Shown: in pieces, positions 39,912 through 48,632 of the stretch
Numbering within the stretch: the first letter of the stretch is position 1
Layout of the letters: each line of letters opens with the position of its first letter
Source of the DNA: Streptomyces sp. CB02009
GTDB taxonomy: Bacteria; Actinomycetota; Actinomycetes; Streptomycetales; Streptomycetaceae
DNA length: 64,000 bases
Reading direction: 5' to 3'
Assembly: GCF_001905825.1 (NCBI RefSeq)
Contig: NZ_LIVV01000016.1
Span: forward strand, 1 to 64,000
Program-made: the position numbers and the translations under genes
The notes under the pieces: generated by a model
Database searches by the model: none
Told to the model about the DNA's origin: nothing
What the model saw: only the letters and a program-made list of their open reading frames with translations

Positions 39912-40525
39912 GCGCGGACACGCCCTCCGTCGAGGACGAGGTGCTGGTCGGCCGCTGCTACACCAAGGCGCGGCGGCACCCGCTGATGATCGGGATGTGG
40001 CCGGGAGGACGCGGCGCGATCTGGGGCGGGCCGTACACGGTGCCGCAGGTGATCGTGCTCGCCGTGGTGTTCGGGGGCTTGATGCTGACGCGCTCGGTGT
40101 GGGCGCACTTCGGGCTGGTGAACCTGGTGATCGCGATCGGTGTGCCGTATGGGCTGTCGCTGGTGGTGCGTCACGTGCACATCGACGGGCGCAATCCGCT
40201 TCTGGCCGCCGTGAGCGCGGGCGGGACTGTGGTGGCGCCTGCCGGGGGCCGACTCGGGGGCAGGCCGGTGAGGCCGCGGGGGCGTCGGCAGCTGGTGGGT
40301 GTGTGCAGCGTGACCTGGACGCCGGCGGCGTCCCTGCGGGAGGTCCGGCGGCTGGCTGAGAACCAGGGAGACCGGGTGGCCAAGTCGGCGGCCGAGCAGG
40401 TCGCTGATTCGTCGGGATCGGGGGTGGGGCGGCCGGTTTCGGCGGCCGCGGGGCTTCTGGCGTTGCGTCATGAGGGCGGACAGGTTCGGCAGACACGTAG
40501 CGGAAGGGCGGGGTGTGAGCGGTGA
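39908..40525 (+). CDS. TcpE/VirB3-like membrane protein
   Basis: The 205-aa protein carries YTKARRHPLMIGMWPGGRGA near the N-terminus and two adjacent membrane helices (VPQVIVLAVVFGGLMLT, FGLVNLVIAIGVPYGLSLVV). A basic cytoplasmic tail follows. This layout and its place directly before the VirB4-like ATPase fit TcpE/VirB3-like proteins, which anchor the ATPase. GTG at 39908 overlaps the previous stop. Confidence 0.7.
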   Translation: MSADTPSVEDEVLVGRCYTKARRHPLMIGMWPGGRGAIWGGPYTVPQVIVLAVVFGGLMLTRSVWAHFGLVNLVIAIGVPYGLSLVVRHVHIDGRNPLLAAVSAGGTVVAPAGGRLGGRPVRPRGRRQLVGVCSVTWTPAASLREVRRLAENQGDRVAKSAAEQVADSSGSGVGRPVSAAAGLLALRHEGGQVRQTRSGRAGCER

Positions 40526-43092
40526 GGATGCCGATCCGGCACGTGGCCGGGAACGTCGTGTGGACGACGCAGGGAACGGTCTGGGCGGTCTTCCGGGTGC
40601 AGGGCGCTGATACGGCTCACGCCTCGCGGCGTGCCAAGCAGCAGCGGCTGGGCTCCCTGGAGGCGCTGGTCAAGCAGCTGCGGGGAGAGTCGATGCTGCT
40701 GAGCCTGTGCCCGGCAGTGGACCCGGCCGCGGTAGTCGCGAAGATGTGCGCGGACATCGATATGGGGGCCTCGCCGCGCTATCGCGAAAGCGTCGATGTT
40801 CTGCGCGGTCAGCTGGAGCAGCTGGAGTTGACGGGACGGTCGGACTGGCTGGCCCTGCCCCTGCCGATGCAGCGGGCGGAGTCGGTGCGCGAGGTGTTCA
40901 CGGCCGCGCGCGCCGGAATCGCGCTGACGCTGGGACTGCTCCCCCGGCCCGTTTCCGCGCGTGAAGAGGAGCTGCGCCTTGGGCAGGCGGAGCGGCTGGC
41001 GTCGACGTGGCCGTCCGGGATCGGTGTCCGTCCGGCGTCGGCAGCGGAGGTGCTGTGGATCTACGGGCACAGTGCGCGCCGCGGCCTGGTCGAGCCGGCC
41101 TTGCCCGATGGGGTTCAGGGTGAGCGGCGCATGCGGGGGCGTGGGCGGGGGGCGGCCGCGCTGGGTCAGGTGGTCCTCGCCGAGGGCGGCCACCTTCTTG
41201 CCTGGCAGGACGAGGACGGCGACACCGAGGGCGGTCGCGGGACGAAGGCGTGGGGGAATCCGTTCGCGCGGCGGTGGCTGGAGGTGACGACAGAGTGGGG
41301 GCCGTCCTACCAGGCGATGCTGGCGCTCGCCGAGATGCCCGAGGCGTTCGCGTTTCCCGGCTCGGAGTATCTCGGCCAGCTCGATGACTTCTCCTTCCCT
41401 GTGGACTGGGTGGTGCGTCTGCGGGTGGAGGGCGGCGCGGCGGCGGAGGCCAAGAGCCGGCGTCAGGCAAGAGAGCTCGCCAACCAGTATCAGGAGTACG
41501 GCGGGGAGACGGCGGGGGTGCCGGCCAGCGTCGACAAGGCTGCATCAGGCCTGGATGAGTTCCGTGAGCGCCTGACGTCCTCCACGACGGAAGTGGAGGT
41601 GCGGGCGATGACCGCGCTGTGCGTGTGGGGCGGCACCCCGCAGGAGGCGGAACGGCGGGCGGGTGAGCTGGCCGGTCACTTCGCCGGCGGCGAGTACACG
41701 TATGTCCGGCCGCTCGGGGAGCAGGAGAACCTCTGGTACGGAATGCTGCCCGGCGCCCGTACACCGTCGGTGATGGCCCAGTACTCGCAGTACCTCCTCG
41801 CGCGTGACTTCGCGATGGCCGGCCCGTTCACCGGCAGCGCGCTGGGTGATGAGACAGGTCCTCTGTACGGGCTGCAGCTGGCGAACGGCGGGGTGCGGCC
41901 GGTGCTGTGTGACTGGTCGCGCGGCCCGCGGGAGAACGTGTCGGCGGCGGCCGCGTGGGTCGGTGAGCTGGGCAGTGGCAAGTCGGTGGGGATGAAAGGC
42001 GCCATGTACTCGGAGCTCGCCGCCGGGCGGCGTCTTCGCGGTGTCAGGCGGGGGCGGGCTGTGGTGGTGGACCGGACCGAGCAGCAGGAGTGGGTGCGCT
42101 TCGCCGAGGCCTGCCCCGGCGAGAGCGAGATCATCACCATCGACGACCAGGCTCGGATCTCCCTGGACCCGCTGCGGATCTTCACCAAGGCCTCGGAGGC
42201 ACAGCGGTTCACCGAGTCGTTCCTCACACTGCTCCTGGGGCTGGCGCCGATGAGCGAGGAGGGCATCGCCCTCTCCGAGGCGATCGAAGCAGTCCTTCAG
42301 GAACCGGGCCCGTCGATGCGGGTCCTGGTTGAAGAGCTCACCAACCGGGGCGCGGGCGGGGATACGTTCGCGGCGATGGCGGCCCGCCGGCTCGCGGCAG
42401 TACGCCGCAAGGACCTCGCCCGCGCGGTGTTCGACGAGTCTTTGCCAGTGGTGCGCAACTCGAGGGCCGACAGTGTCGTCTTCGCCGTGGCGTCGCTGGC
42501 GCTGCCGTCGAAGAGCGAGCTCGAGGCGGGCCGTCTGGAGAAGCTGCAGTTCGAGAAGACGTTCGGCCGTGCGGTGATGTATCTGATCGCCGCGCTGTGC
42601 CGGAAGATCGTCTACGCGCAGCCGGATGAGTTCGCGGTCGTGGTGTGGGACGAGTGCTGGTGGCTCACGTCCTCCCCCGAGGGCCTGGACCTGGCGATCG
42701 AGCTGGTCAAGGACGGCCGCAAGCACAACGCGGGCGCCTGGTTCGGCGGGCACGATGAGGACGACATCGGCCCCGCCTCCAGCGAAAAGGGCCAGATCCT
42801 GCGCGGTCTGATCCCGCGCAAGTTCCTCTTCCGGCACACCAACCGCAACCTCGCCCGGCGGGGCCTGGCGTTCCTGGGCTGCAACCCCGAGGACGAAGAC
42901 CTCCTGAACCTGGTCACCACCGGCCTGTCCCCCAACCGGCCGGACATGAACGACGCGGAGCGCGCCGCGCGTGCCGGCGAATGCCTGCACCGCGATCTGA
43001 CCGGGCGGATCGGCACCATGCAGGTCGTCATCCCCGCCGACCAGGCTGCCGCCGACAACATTCACTCCCAGCCCGTGCGGCAGACAGTCTGA
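40522..43092 (+). CDS. VirB4/TcpF-like conjugation ATPase
   Basis: This 856-aa cytoplasmic ATPase powers assembly of the transfer channel. The N-terminal 450 residues are the VirB4-type domain. Walker A is WVGELGSGKSVGMK (about residue 477), and Walker B is FAVVVWDECWWL (about residue 705). Motif-like HNAGAWFGGHDEDDIG and IPRKFLFRHTNRNLARRGLA follow, as in TraC/VirB4 proteins. GTG at 40522 overlaps the upstream stop, and its own stop overlaps the next start. Confidence 0.88.
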   Translation: MRMPIRHVAGNVVWTTQGTVWAVFRVQGADTAHASRRAKQQRLGSLEALVKQLRGESMLLSLCPAVDPAAVVAKMCADIDMGASPRYRESVDVLRGQLEQLELTGRSDWLALPLPMQRAESVREVFTAARAGIALTLGLLPRPVSAREEELRLGQAERLASTWPSGIGVRPASAAEVLWIYGHSARRGLVEPALPDGVQGERRMRGRGRGAAALGQVVLAEGGHLLAWQDEDGDTEGGRGTKAWGNPFARRWLEVTTEWGPSYQAMLALAEMPEAFAFPGSEYLGQLDDFSFPVDWVVRLRVEGGAAAEAKSRRQARELANQYQEYGGETAGVPASVDKAASGLDEFRERLTSSTTEVEVRAMTALCVWGGTPQEAERRAGELAGHFAGGEYTYVRPLGEQENLWYGMLPGARTPSVMAQYSQYLLARDFAMAGPFTGSALGDETGPLYGLQLANGGVRPVLCDWSRGPRENVSAAAAWVGELGSGKSVGMKGAMYSELAAGRRLRGVRRGRAVVVDRTEQQEWVRFAEACPGESEIITIDDQARISLDPLRIFTKASEAQRFTESFLTLLLGLAPMSEEGIALSEAIEAVLQEPGPSMRVLVEELTNRGAGGDTFAAMAARRLAAVRRKDLARAVFDESLPVVRNSRADSVVFAVASLALPSKSELEAGRLEKLQFEKTFGRAVMYLIAALCRKIVYAQPDEFAVVVWDECWWLTSSPEGLDLAIELVKDGRKHNAGAWFGGHDEDDIGPASSEKGQILRGLIPRKFLFRHTNRNLARRGLAFLGCNPEDEDLLNLVTTGLSPNRPDMNDAERAARAGECLHRDLTGRIGTMQVVIPADQAAADNIHSQPVRQTV

Positions 43093-45833
43093 TGCCCCAA
43101 AAGCAGCGCCTCGTGCGGAGCGCGACACGTGTGGGGGCGGGTGTCGGGGGCCGTGCCGTCGCAGTGGTGCGGTGGGCGCGGCCGGGCCGGGCGCTGCTGC
43201 TCGCGGTGGTCCTGCTGCTGCTCGCAGGCGTGGCATCTCTGACGCTGACTGCGGTGGCCGCCGCCGCGCCAAGGGCCACGCCCACCCCCTCCCCGACGGC
43301 GCCCTGGCCGCTCGCTCCGCCGGTCGATCCGGACAACCCGCTCGCGCCCGGCCCGGTCCTCACCCCGCCCGAGAACGGCACCACTCTGGAGGAGATCGGC
43401 GAGGAAGCGGAGAAGAAGGCAGCCGCCGAGAAGGCGGCGAAGGCGAAGAAGGCGCGGGAGGACTGGGACAAGGAGGTGGACAAGTACCTCAAGACCCAGG
43501 CATCCCAGGGCGGTGTGCTGTCCGCGTTCGAGGTCACCGACCGCAACAACATCCCTGTTTCCGCCTACCGGATCTACGCCGACACCGGCGACTGGAACGA
43601 CTGGGAACTCAAGGTCGAGCATTTCCTCGTCGAGATGATGTTCCTCTGCAACAAGTGGCTGGTCTCCTTCGCCTGCTTCCTCATCGCCTGGGCCCTGTCG
43701 TTCTCGCTGGCCGGCCTGCTCCTCAAGCCCGCACTCCAGGTCTCGACGTCGCTGTACGGCGGAGTGATCATGCAGCTGGGGCTGCCCGCGCTGTTCCTCA
43801 CGTTCTCGGCCGTGGTGGCCTCCTGGCACCTGATGTTCGGCAACCGGGCCCGCGGCTGGGGCGAGATGGCCGCGGCGATGGTCATCTCCGCGCTCGCCAT
43901 CGGCGCGCTCGCCTCGCCGCCCGAGATGCTGCTGTCCAAGGACCACGGCGCGGTCGCCACAGTCCGCGACCTGGCGGTGGAAACCGCCGCGCTCGTCCTG
44001 GACAAGGAAGCCATCGACGCCGGCGGCACCGCCACGACGACAGCAGGCAGCACATGGGAGAAGGCCGGGCAGGGCTCGACAGTCGGACAGCGGGTGCGCA
44101 GTTCGGCCGGCTCGATCGCCCGGCCCATCACCGATGCCCTCGTCGACGCGTTCGTCGCCCGCCCGGCCATGATGCTCTCCTACGGGCGGACCTTCGAGGA
44201 CCCGAAGAGCGGCCGCGGCCCGCAGTGCGGCACGCTGTTCCGTCAGTCCCGCATCTCCCAGGCCGTCTTCGACCAGAAGATCGACGAGATCCTGGCCGCC
44301 GACAACAAGTACGTCCAGGACGTTCCCTTCATCGGCGGCCCTCTCAGCGACCTCGTCGACACCGCGACCCAGCCCGCTGAGACGGTCGTCCGCGAGAAGC
44401 TCGCCGCCAAAGGGCCCTTGAAGGAGTTCGAAGCCGCGTGCGTCAAGGACGGCGCCGCGTCGGCGAAGAAGGCCAGCATGGAGAAGGTCGGCGGCGCCTT
44501 CTTCATGGTCATCGCCGCATTCCTGACCTGCTTCTTCATGATCGTGCTGACGTTCAGCTTCCTCTTTGCCCAGTTGCAGATCGCCCTCGAGGCGATGATC
44601 GCGAAGGTCGCGCTGGCTTTCGGGGTCCTGCCCGGGCCCGGGCGCGGCTGGCTCTGGGACCGCGCGACCGCCATCGCCCGCTCCCTGGCCCTCCTGATCG
44701 TCTCCGTCACCGCCGTCGCGGTGTTCGTCGTCGTCGTGAACGCCGTGCTCAACGCCTCCGACACCGACATCCCCGGCGGCATCACCATCCGCTTCGTCGT
44801 CCTGGACTGCGTCGTCGTCGGCGCCTTCGTCTACCGAAAGCGACTGACCCGTGCCACCCGCGGCCTGGCCACGCGCGCCCGGGCCCGGGTCGGCAGCAGC
44901 ATCGCCGGCGGGGCGGTTTCTCCGTCCGAGCTCGCCCGGCCACAGCGCGGCAGCATGGGCCGGAAGCTGGTGGTGGGCGGGCTCATGCTCGGCGCGCTCG
45001 CCGCGACCGGCGGCACCAGCGCCGCCGTCGGCATCGGCCGGGTCGGCATCGGCCGGGCCGGGACCAGCCGGGCGGTCGCGCGTCTGGGCGGCAAGGCTCT
45101 GAGCGGCGCCGGGCGGGCGGTGGCCGGGACGGCGAACCTCGCCGGCCGCACGGCCCTCGCCGGGGCCAAGGGCGCGGCGAAGACGACGGCGTTCGGGTTG
45201 AAGGCGACCATCGGTCTGCCGGTCTACGGACCCCGCGCGGCCCGACGGGTCGGTGCCGCGGCCGCGGCCCTGCCCAGCCAGGTTGCCTCCGTGGCCGGCA
45301 GCGCGGTGGCCGGAGTTCAGGGCGCGGTCCAGGCGGTCCATCAGAATGTCGTGGCACCGGTGGCGGACTTCAGCGGGGAGTACACCCACAACCTGCGCTC
45401 ACTCGGCCGGATCGTGACCGGCCGGGGCGGACTGGGCCGCTACACCGCCCCGCACAGGCCCGGCCCCTACCCGCCCGCACGGCGCCCGCGTCCAGCACCC
45501 CGCCCGCGCACTCCCGCCCCCGCAGCCACTCCTGCTCCCGTTCCTGCCGTACCCGCTGTACCGGCCGTGCCTGCCATGCGTCGGCGTCCGGCGCCACCGC
45601 GGGTCGTGCAGCCTCCGGCCGGACCGGCCCAGGCCATGCTCCGGCAGAGGCTGCACCGCCTCCAGGCCCAGCCTCCGCAGCCCGCGTCTCCCCCGCCACC
45701 TCAGCCCCCCGCTGCCCCGCCGACCCCGCAGACGCCTCCTCCTGCTGCCCCGCCCACTCCTGCTCGGACGCCTCGCCCTGCACGCAGGACGCCGCCCGTG
45801 AGGCCGAATCCGCGCCGCCCGGGCCGGCCATGA
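43092..45833 (+). CDS. VirB6/TrbL-like polytopic transfer protein
   Basis: The 913-aa protein starts with a signal-like helix (ALLLAVVLLLLAGVASLTLT), then a Lys/Glu-rich coiled segment (EEAEKKAAAEKAAKAKKARE). Groups of membrane helices follow (WLVSFACFLIAWALSFSLAG, LGLPALFLTFSAVVASWHLM, MVIAAFLTCFFMIVLTFSFL, ALLIVSVTAVAVFVVVVNAV). Residues 620-720 are Gly/Ala-rich and the last 150 are Pro-rich. This is the layout of TrbL/VirB6-type inner channel proteins of Gram-positive systems. TGATG overlap with the VirB4-like gene. Confidence 0.78.
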   Translation: MPQKQRLVRSATRVGAGVGGRAVAVVRWARPGRALLLAVVLLLLAGVASLTLTAVAAAAPRATPTPSPTAPWPLAPPVDPDNPLAPGPVLTPPENGTTLEEIGEEAEKKAAAEKAAKAKKAREDWDKEVDKYLKTQASQGGVLSAFEVTDRNNIPVSAYRIYADTGDWNDWELKVEHFLVEMMFLCNKWLVSFACFLIAWALSFSLAGLLLKPALQVSTSLYGGVIMQLGLPALFLTFSAVVASWHLMFGNRARGWGEMAAAMVISALAIGALASPPEMLLSKDHGAVATVRDLAVETAALVLDKEAIDAGGTATTTAGSTWEKAGQGSTVGQRVRSSAGSIARPITDALVDAFVARPAMMLSYGRTFEDPKSGRGPQCGTLFRQSRISQAVFDQKIDEILAADNKYVQDVPFIGGPLSDLVDTATQPAETVVREKLAAKGPLKEFEAACVKDGAASAKKASMEKVGGAFFMVIAAFLTCFFMIVLTFSFLFAQLQIALEAMIAKVALAFGVLPGPGRGWLWDRATAIARSLALLIVSVTAVAVFVVVVNAVLNASDTDIPGGITIRFVVLDCVVVGAFVYRKRLTRATRGLATRARARVGSSIAGGAVSPSELARPQRGSMGRKLVVGGLMLGALAATGGTSAAVGIGRVGIGRAGTSRAVARLGGKALSGAGRAVAGTANLAGRTALAGAKGAAKTTAFGLKATIGLPVYGPRAARRVGAAAAALPSQVASVAGSAVAGVQGAVQAVHQNVVAPVADFSGEYTHNLRSLGRIVTGRGGLGRYTAPHRPGPYPPARRPRPAPRPRTPAPAATPAPVPAVPAVPAVPAMRRRPAPPRVVQPPAGPAQAMLRQRLHRLQAQPPQPASPPPPQPPAAPPTPQTPPPAAPPTPARTPRPARRTPPVRPNPRRPGRP

Positions 45834-47005
45834 GCGCGTCAACGAAGACAGCGCTGACCGTCGGTTCGGTCGTCCTCGCCCCGCTGGCATTCGTCATCGG
45901 ACTCCTCGTCCTGTTCATCGCCGCCGTAGCCAGCGGGGCGACCGGCAACGAGGAAGAGAGCGGGAGGTCCGCCCCAGGGCCGGCAGACGCGACGCCGTCA
46001 AGCGTCCCCGGGATCGGTCCCGTCGTCCTCAGCGCCTACGTCAAAGCGTCGGATGCCGTCACCACGCTCCGCCCGAAGTGCTTGGGGATGCGCTGGTCCG
46101 TCATCGCGGGTATCGGCAAGGTCGAGTCCGGCCACGCCGCCGGCCGCAGAGTCGCGGCGAACGGTGACGTGACGCCCAGGATCCTCGGCGTGCCGCTCAA
46201 CGGCTCAGGCGCCGGCGGGAACACCAGCGTCCACAGCGACACCGACAACGGCACCCTCGACGGCGATGCCGTCTTCGACCGGGCGGTGGGCCCTATGCAG
46301 TTCATCCCCTCCACCTGGCAGGGGCCTTCCGGGCAGGACGGCAACGGCGACGGCATCCGCGACCCGCACAACATCTTCGATGCGGCCCAGGCCACCGCGT
46401 TCTATCTGTGCGGCACGGGACACAACAATCTCACCGACGAGGCGCAGCTGCGCAAGGCGGTGCTCCGCTACAACCAGTCCGGGACGTACGCGACCGAGGT
46501 CATCGGGCACGTCCGTGCCTACGATCAGCTCAGCCGTTCTGGTGTCGGCCATGGAAACTCGCCGGGCAGCCCCGTGTTCCATGACGGCAGTGCCGGCTGG
46601 CCCACTTCTGTCAGGAACCCCCGCTCTACAGCCGCGGCGATCGCCTGGGCGCGCCGAGAGGCCGTCAGTGGGGGCCGGAACTGGTACCGGGCCTGTCTCG
46701 CGTTCGTTGCCCGGACCTACGGCTGGTCCTACTCCGGCGTCCAGTACGCCGTCGATCACTACTGGCAGATGCCCGCTGCCCTGCGCCACGACCGCGACCG
46801 CAGGCCGCCGCCCGGGGCGCTGATGTACTGGGACACCGGACAGCGGGCCGGTCACGTCGCGCTGTACCTCGGCGGCGGGAAGATCGCCTCCAACGACATC
46901 CGGCGCAAGGGCTACATCGATGTCGTTGACGCGGGCGATATCGAATCCGTGTGGGGCGCCACGTACCTCGGCTGGGCCCCGCCGTACTTCCCCCAGGGTG
47001 GATAG
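45830..47005 (+). CDS. Two-domain peptidoglycan hydrolase (VirB1-like)
   Basis: The 391-aa protein has one N-terminal membrane helix (LAPLAFVIGLLVLFIAAVAS). A lytic transglycosylase domain follows (WSVIAGIGKVESGHAAGR with the catalytic Glu, AVGPMQFIPSTWQG, and YNQSGTYATEVIGHVRAY). The C-terminal NlpC/P60 or CHAP-type domain has RACLAFVARTYGW (catalytic Cys) and AGHVALYLGGGKIASN (His). Together they open the cell wall for the transfer channel, as VirB1 and TcpG do. ATG overlaps the previous stop (ATGA). Last gene of this transfer block. Confidence 0.88.
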   Translation: MSASTKTALTVGSVVLAPLAFVIGLLVLFIAAVASGATGNEEESGRSAPGPADATPSSVPGIGPVVLSAYVKASDAVTTLRPKCLGMRWSVIAGIGKVESGHAAGRRVAANGDVTPRILGVPLNGSGAGGNTSVHSDTDNGTLDGDAVFDRAVGPMQFIPSTWQGPSGQDGNGDGIRDPHNIFDAAQATAFYLCGTGHNNLTDEAQLRKAVLRYNQSGTYATEVIGHVRAYDQLSRSGVGHGNSPGSPVFHDGSAGWPTSVRNPRSTAAAIAWARREAVSGGRNWYRACLAFVARTYGWSYSGVQYAVDHYWQMPAALRHDRDRRPPPGALMYWDTGQRAGHVALYLGGGKIASNDIRRKGYIDVVDAGDIESVWGATYLGWAPPYFPQGG

Positions 47006-47154
47006 AACACCAGGCAGACCGTTCCTACTCAGCGGACTGATCCCCGGCCGTCTGGCGCCGGGGCTCAGCTCATGTGGGTGCGCCCATGCGTGGATTGGGT
47101 GGCGCTAGGCGGCTGGCGCCTGCTGACTCTGGGGGCGTTCCGACCTCCCAGGAG

Positions 47155-47967
47155 CTACCTGCGGTGCGCTTCCCACGCTCGCCCTGCTTCACGGGCGCGT
47201 TGGCGGTACTGGCGCAGCTCGGGGCCGCCTTGGTCGGCGCGATCGGCCCAGTAGGCGGTGATCGAGGAGGCGAAGGCGGTGACCGCCGCCTCGGGTGCGT
47301 TGCGATAGGCGGGGACCTGGGCGGCGTGCTTCTCCGCGTCCTCGGGTCCGTGGCCGGCCAGGATGAGTTGGGGAACGAGGAGCGCGATGTCGAGCCAGGC
47401 GGCTCCCCGGTGGGCACTGGCCCAGTCGACGAAGCGGACGTTGGCGTCGTCGAGCAGGAGGTTGTCCGTGCGGATGTCGCAGTGCAGGAGTGTGTCGCCC
47501 CTCATCGCCTCGTGGTGCTCCGCGGCTCGTTCGACGACCGGGTGGTCGGCGAAGTTCGGTGCGTCCTGGTAGGGGCTCGGGGTGAGGGTGTCGTGGAGGG
47601 TGGTGACGGCGTCCAGGAGAAGCGGCAGGTCTGGGGAGCCGGGCGTGAGTTCGGGGTGTCGGCCGTCGATGTGCTCGAAGGCGAGGACGACCCAGCCGTC
47701 GGCGTCCGTGTCGGCCAGGAGTCGGGGGCCGGGCCCCTGGGGGAGGGCGCGGTTGATGGCCGCTTCGGTGCGGTAGGTGGCGGCGAACGGGTCGGTGGTT
47801 CGGATGGCCTTGACGAAGGCGGCGCGGCCGTCGGCCTGGGGCATGCGGACGCGGACGCCGGGGGTGTATCCGCCGGCCACGGGCTGGGCCGGGCCGGTGA
47901 CGGCAAGCTGGCCGGCGATCCGCTCGCGGAGCGCGGGCGGGAGGTCGTCCCGGGTGGGTGTGGTCAC
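47155..47967 (-). CDS. Aminoglycoside-phosphotransferase-family kinase
   Basis: The 270-aa protein has the APH/choline-kinase fold. AAFVKAIRTTDPFAATYRTE holds the ATP-binding Lys, LLHCDIRTDNLLLDD the catalytic loop (Asp, Asn) and VRFVDWASAHRGAAWLDIAL the metal Asp. Whether it inactivates a drug or phosphorylates a pathway intermediate cannot be told. The GTG start at 47967 overlaps the stop of the nucleotidyltransferase gene (GTGA), so it is the third gene of an operon with the PLP decarboxylase. Confidence 0.8.
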   Translation of the reverse strand: MTTPTRDDLPPALRERIAGQLAVTGPAQPVAGGYTPGVRVRMPQADGRAAFVKAIRTTDPFAATYRTEAAINRALPQGPGPRLLADTDADGWVVLAFEHIDGRHPELTPGSPDLPLLLDAVTTLHDTLTPSPYQDAPNFADHPVVERAAEHHEAMRGDTLLHCDIRTDNLLLDDANVRFVDWASAHRGAAWLDIALLVPQLILAGHGPEDAEKHAAQVPAYRNAPEAAVTAFASSITAYWADRADQGGPELRQYRQRAREAGRAWEAHRR

Positions 47968-48632
47968 GTCGCTCTCCAGGTGATGGTGTCGCGGTCGATG
48001 CAGACTTGGCCTTCCTGGGCCAGGTGGAGCAGGCCCCGGTGCAGTACCGCGTGGAGGTGGGTCTCGTGCCGGTAGCCGAGAAAGTGCTTCTCTGTCAGGC
48101 CCTCTGGTGACGAGAGTAGGGCGTGTGCAGCCCGGGCAAGAGGGATTTTTCCGGCGCCGGTGATCCTCAGGGCAAGGAGCGCGGCTCCTCGTTCCGCGGC
48201 GACGACGTGTCGGCGGTAGCTGTGGACGTCTCCAGTCAGGAAGACGTGGGGTGTGGTCAGGGCGTTGAGGAGGAGGCGTGCCTTGAACCGGGGCGAGTTC
48301 AGGGCGTCGGGGTCTCCGACGGGTGTGGCGTAGTCGGTGACGCCGTCGAAGCCGCCGAGACGGGCTGCGTTCTCGATCTCCCGGGTGGTGGCGTAGAGCT
48401 TGGACGTGAAGGCGACCTCCTCGTCGATGTCCAGGCCGTGGTCGGCGTGGAGCCGCTTGACTCCGTCGATGAGACGCGCGAGGCGGGCGGCCGGCAGGGG
48501 GGCGGTCCCGGTGTAGAGGAGGTCGAGGTCGGATGCGGGCCTGGGGCGGGTCGCGTGCGAGCCGTACGCGAGGGCGTAGCCGTCGCGGGCCGGGTGCAGG
48601 GCTGCGGCCGCAGTGAACAGGTGGGTGCTCAC
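47964..48632 (-). CDS. Nucleotidyltransferase-domain protein
   Basis: The 222-aa protein carries LAYGSHATRPRPASDLDLLY at residues 20-40, the GS-x9-DxD core of the polymerase-β-type nucleotidyltransferase superfamily. GLDIDEEVAFTSKLY provides a third acidic residue. The C-terminal half is helical. It may adenylylate a small molecule or protein. GTG at 48632 overlaps the decarboxylase stop (GTGA) and its own stop overlaps the kinase start, so expression is tightly coupled. Confidence 0.75.
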   Translation of the reverse strand: MSTHLFTAAAALHPARDGYALAYGSHATRPRPASDLDLLYTGTAPLPAARLARLIDGVKRLHADHGLDIDEEVAFTSKLYATTREIENAARLGGFDGVTDYATPVGDPDALNSPRFKARLLLNALTTPHVFLTGDVHSYRRHVVAAERGAALLALRITGAGKIPLARAAHALLSSPEGLTEKHFLGYRHETHLHAVLHRGLLHLAQEGQVCIDRDTITWRAT